DNA of 5,731 bases from the NCBI GenBank assembly GCA_030840885.1, contig JAVEDQ010000002.1, positions 1 to 5,731 on the forward strand. The letters are read 5' to 3'. Made by a program: the position numbers and the translations under genes. Under the pieces are notes generated by a model. That model had not been told where the DNA came from, did not search any database, and saw only the letters and a program-made list of their open reading frames with translations. The DNA comes from Frankiaceae bacterium (GTDB lineage: Bacteria; Actinomycetota; Actinomycetes; Frankiales; Frankiaceae). Shown here one piece after another: positions 5,439 to 5,731 of the stretch (its first letter is position 1; every line of letters starts with the position of its first letter).

Positions 5439-5731
5439 GTGCTCGCCGCCTTCGGGAGGGCTTTCCGGACGCCCGATCTGCGCAAGAAGCTGCTGTTCTC
5501 GCTCGGCATCATGGTGCTGTTCCGGGTCGGCAGCCATGTGCCTTCGCCCGGTGTATCGACCAGCGCCATCCAGAGTTGCCTCGACCAGGTCAACAAGGGC
5601 GGCAACAGCAACCTCTACTCGCTGGTGAACCTGTTCAGCGGCGGTGCGCTGCTGCAGCTCTCCGTCTTCGCGCTCGGCATCATGCCGTACATCACCGCCA
5701 GCATCATCATCCAGCTGCTGGTCGTCGTGGT
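5439..5731 (+). CDS. secY: Preprotein translocase subunit SecY (3' partial, GTG start)
   Basis: SecY forms the protein-conducting channel of the cytoplasmic membrane with SecE and SecG, and works with SecA and with ribosomes to export or insert proteins. Only the first 97 of roughly 430-440 residues are in the window; the reading frame is still open at the end. The fragment begins with a short cytoplasmic part, FRTPDLRKKLLFSLGIMVLF (9-28), leading into membrane segment 1 (about 17-34), then the conserved P-x-PGV (35-39, PSPGV), and the plug and second segment with NLFSGGALLQLSVFALGIMP (64-83) and YITASIIIQLLVVV. Translation starts at GTG 5439, giving a Met-Leu-Ala-Ala-Phe opening close to that of Streptomyces SecY as I remember it. 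A spacer with its own candidate promoter separates it from rplO. Confidence 0.96.
   Translation, partial: MLAAFGRAFRTPDLRKKLLFSLGIMVLFRVGSHVPSPGVSTSAIQSCLDQVNKGGNSNLYSLVNLFSGGALLQLSVFALGIMPYITASIIIQLLVVV

Noticed and set aside
4831..5628. A 265-codon plus-strand frame running from within rplO across the spacer into secY
   Set aside because: It is Arg/Ser/Pro-rich, out of frame with both rplO and secY, and matches no family; it is open only because stops are rare in GC-rich DNA.
1..5731. A novel defence, mobile or metabolic system
   Set aside because: Every well-supported coding region is a standard ribosomal protein or SecY in conserved order; there are no integrase, transposase, toxin or CRISPR signs and no compositional break.

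Overview
This window is an ordinary, high-GC, actinobacterial-type ribosomal protein cluster: the end of the S10 operon run directly into the spc operon, ending at the protein-export gene secY. All genes are on the + strand. The organism is most likely a member of the Actinomycetes. The reasons are the strongly G/C-ending codons, the close match of L14, S14, S8, S5 and SecY to what I remember of Streptomyces and its relatives, the short zinc-type S14 inside the spc operon, and the GTG starts of rplN, rpsH and secY. I cannot name a genus.

Layout: rplP (L16, 5' end missing), rpmC (L29), rpsQ (S17), rplN (L14), rplX (L24), rplE (L5) and rpsN (S14) form one tightly packed block with junctions from a 4-base overlap to a 7-base gap. 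A 149-base gap (2346-2494) follows that can fold into several stem-loops. Then come rpsH (S8), rplF (L6) and rplR (L18). A 70-base spacer (3811-3880) holds a stem-loop and a possible 22-codon reading frame. Next are rpsE (S5), rpmD (L30) and rplO (L15), again coupled by overlaps. A 237-base gap (5202-5438), rich in inverted repeats, carries a plausible promoter and leads into secY, which runs off the window end.

The genes work together as ribosome parts made in fixed ratio. L16, L29, L14, L24, L5, L6, L18, L30 and L15 belong to the 50S subunit; S17, S14, S8 and S5 belong to the 30S subunit. L5 and L18 bind 5S rRNA. SecY is the channel through which Sec-dependent proteins leave the cytoplasm or enter the membrane. 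Translational coupling is suggested by four TGATG and two ATGA stop/start overlaps.

I see no mobile element, CRISPR array, tRNA, rRNA or foreign-looking island, and no evidence of a new biological system. What deserves a second look is the non-coding structure in the three spacers, the possible micro-ORF before rpsE, the retained four-cysteine zinc ribbon in L24, and the Ser/Thr/acid-rich N-terminal tails on S17, L5 and L15.
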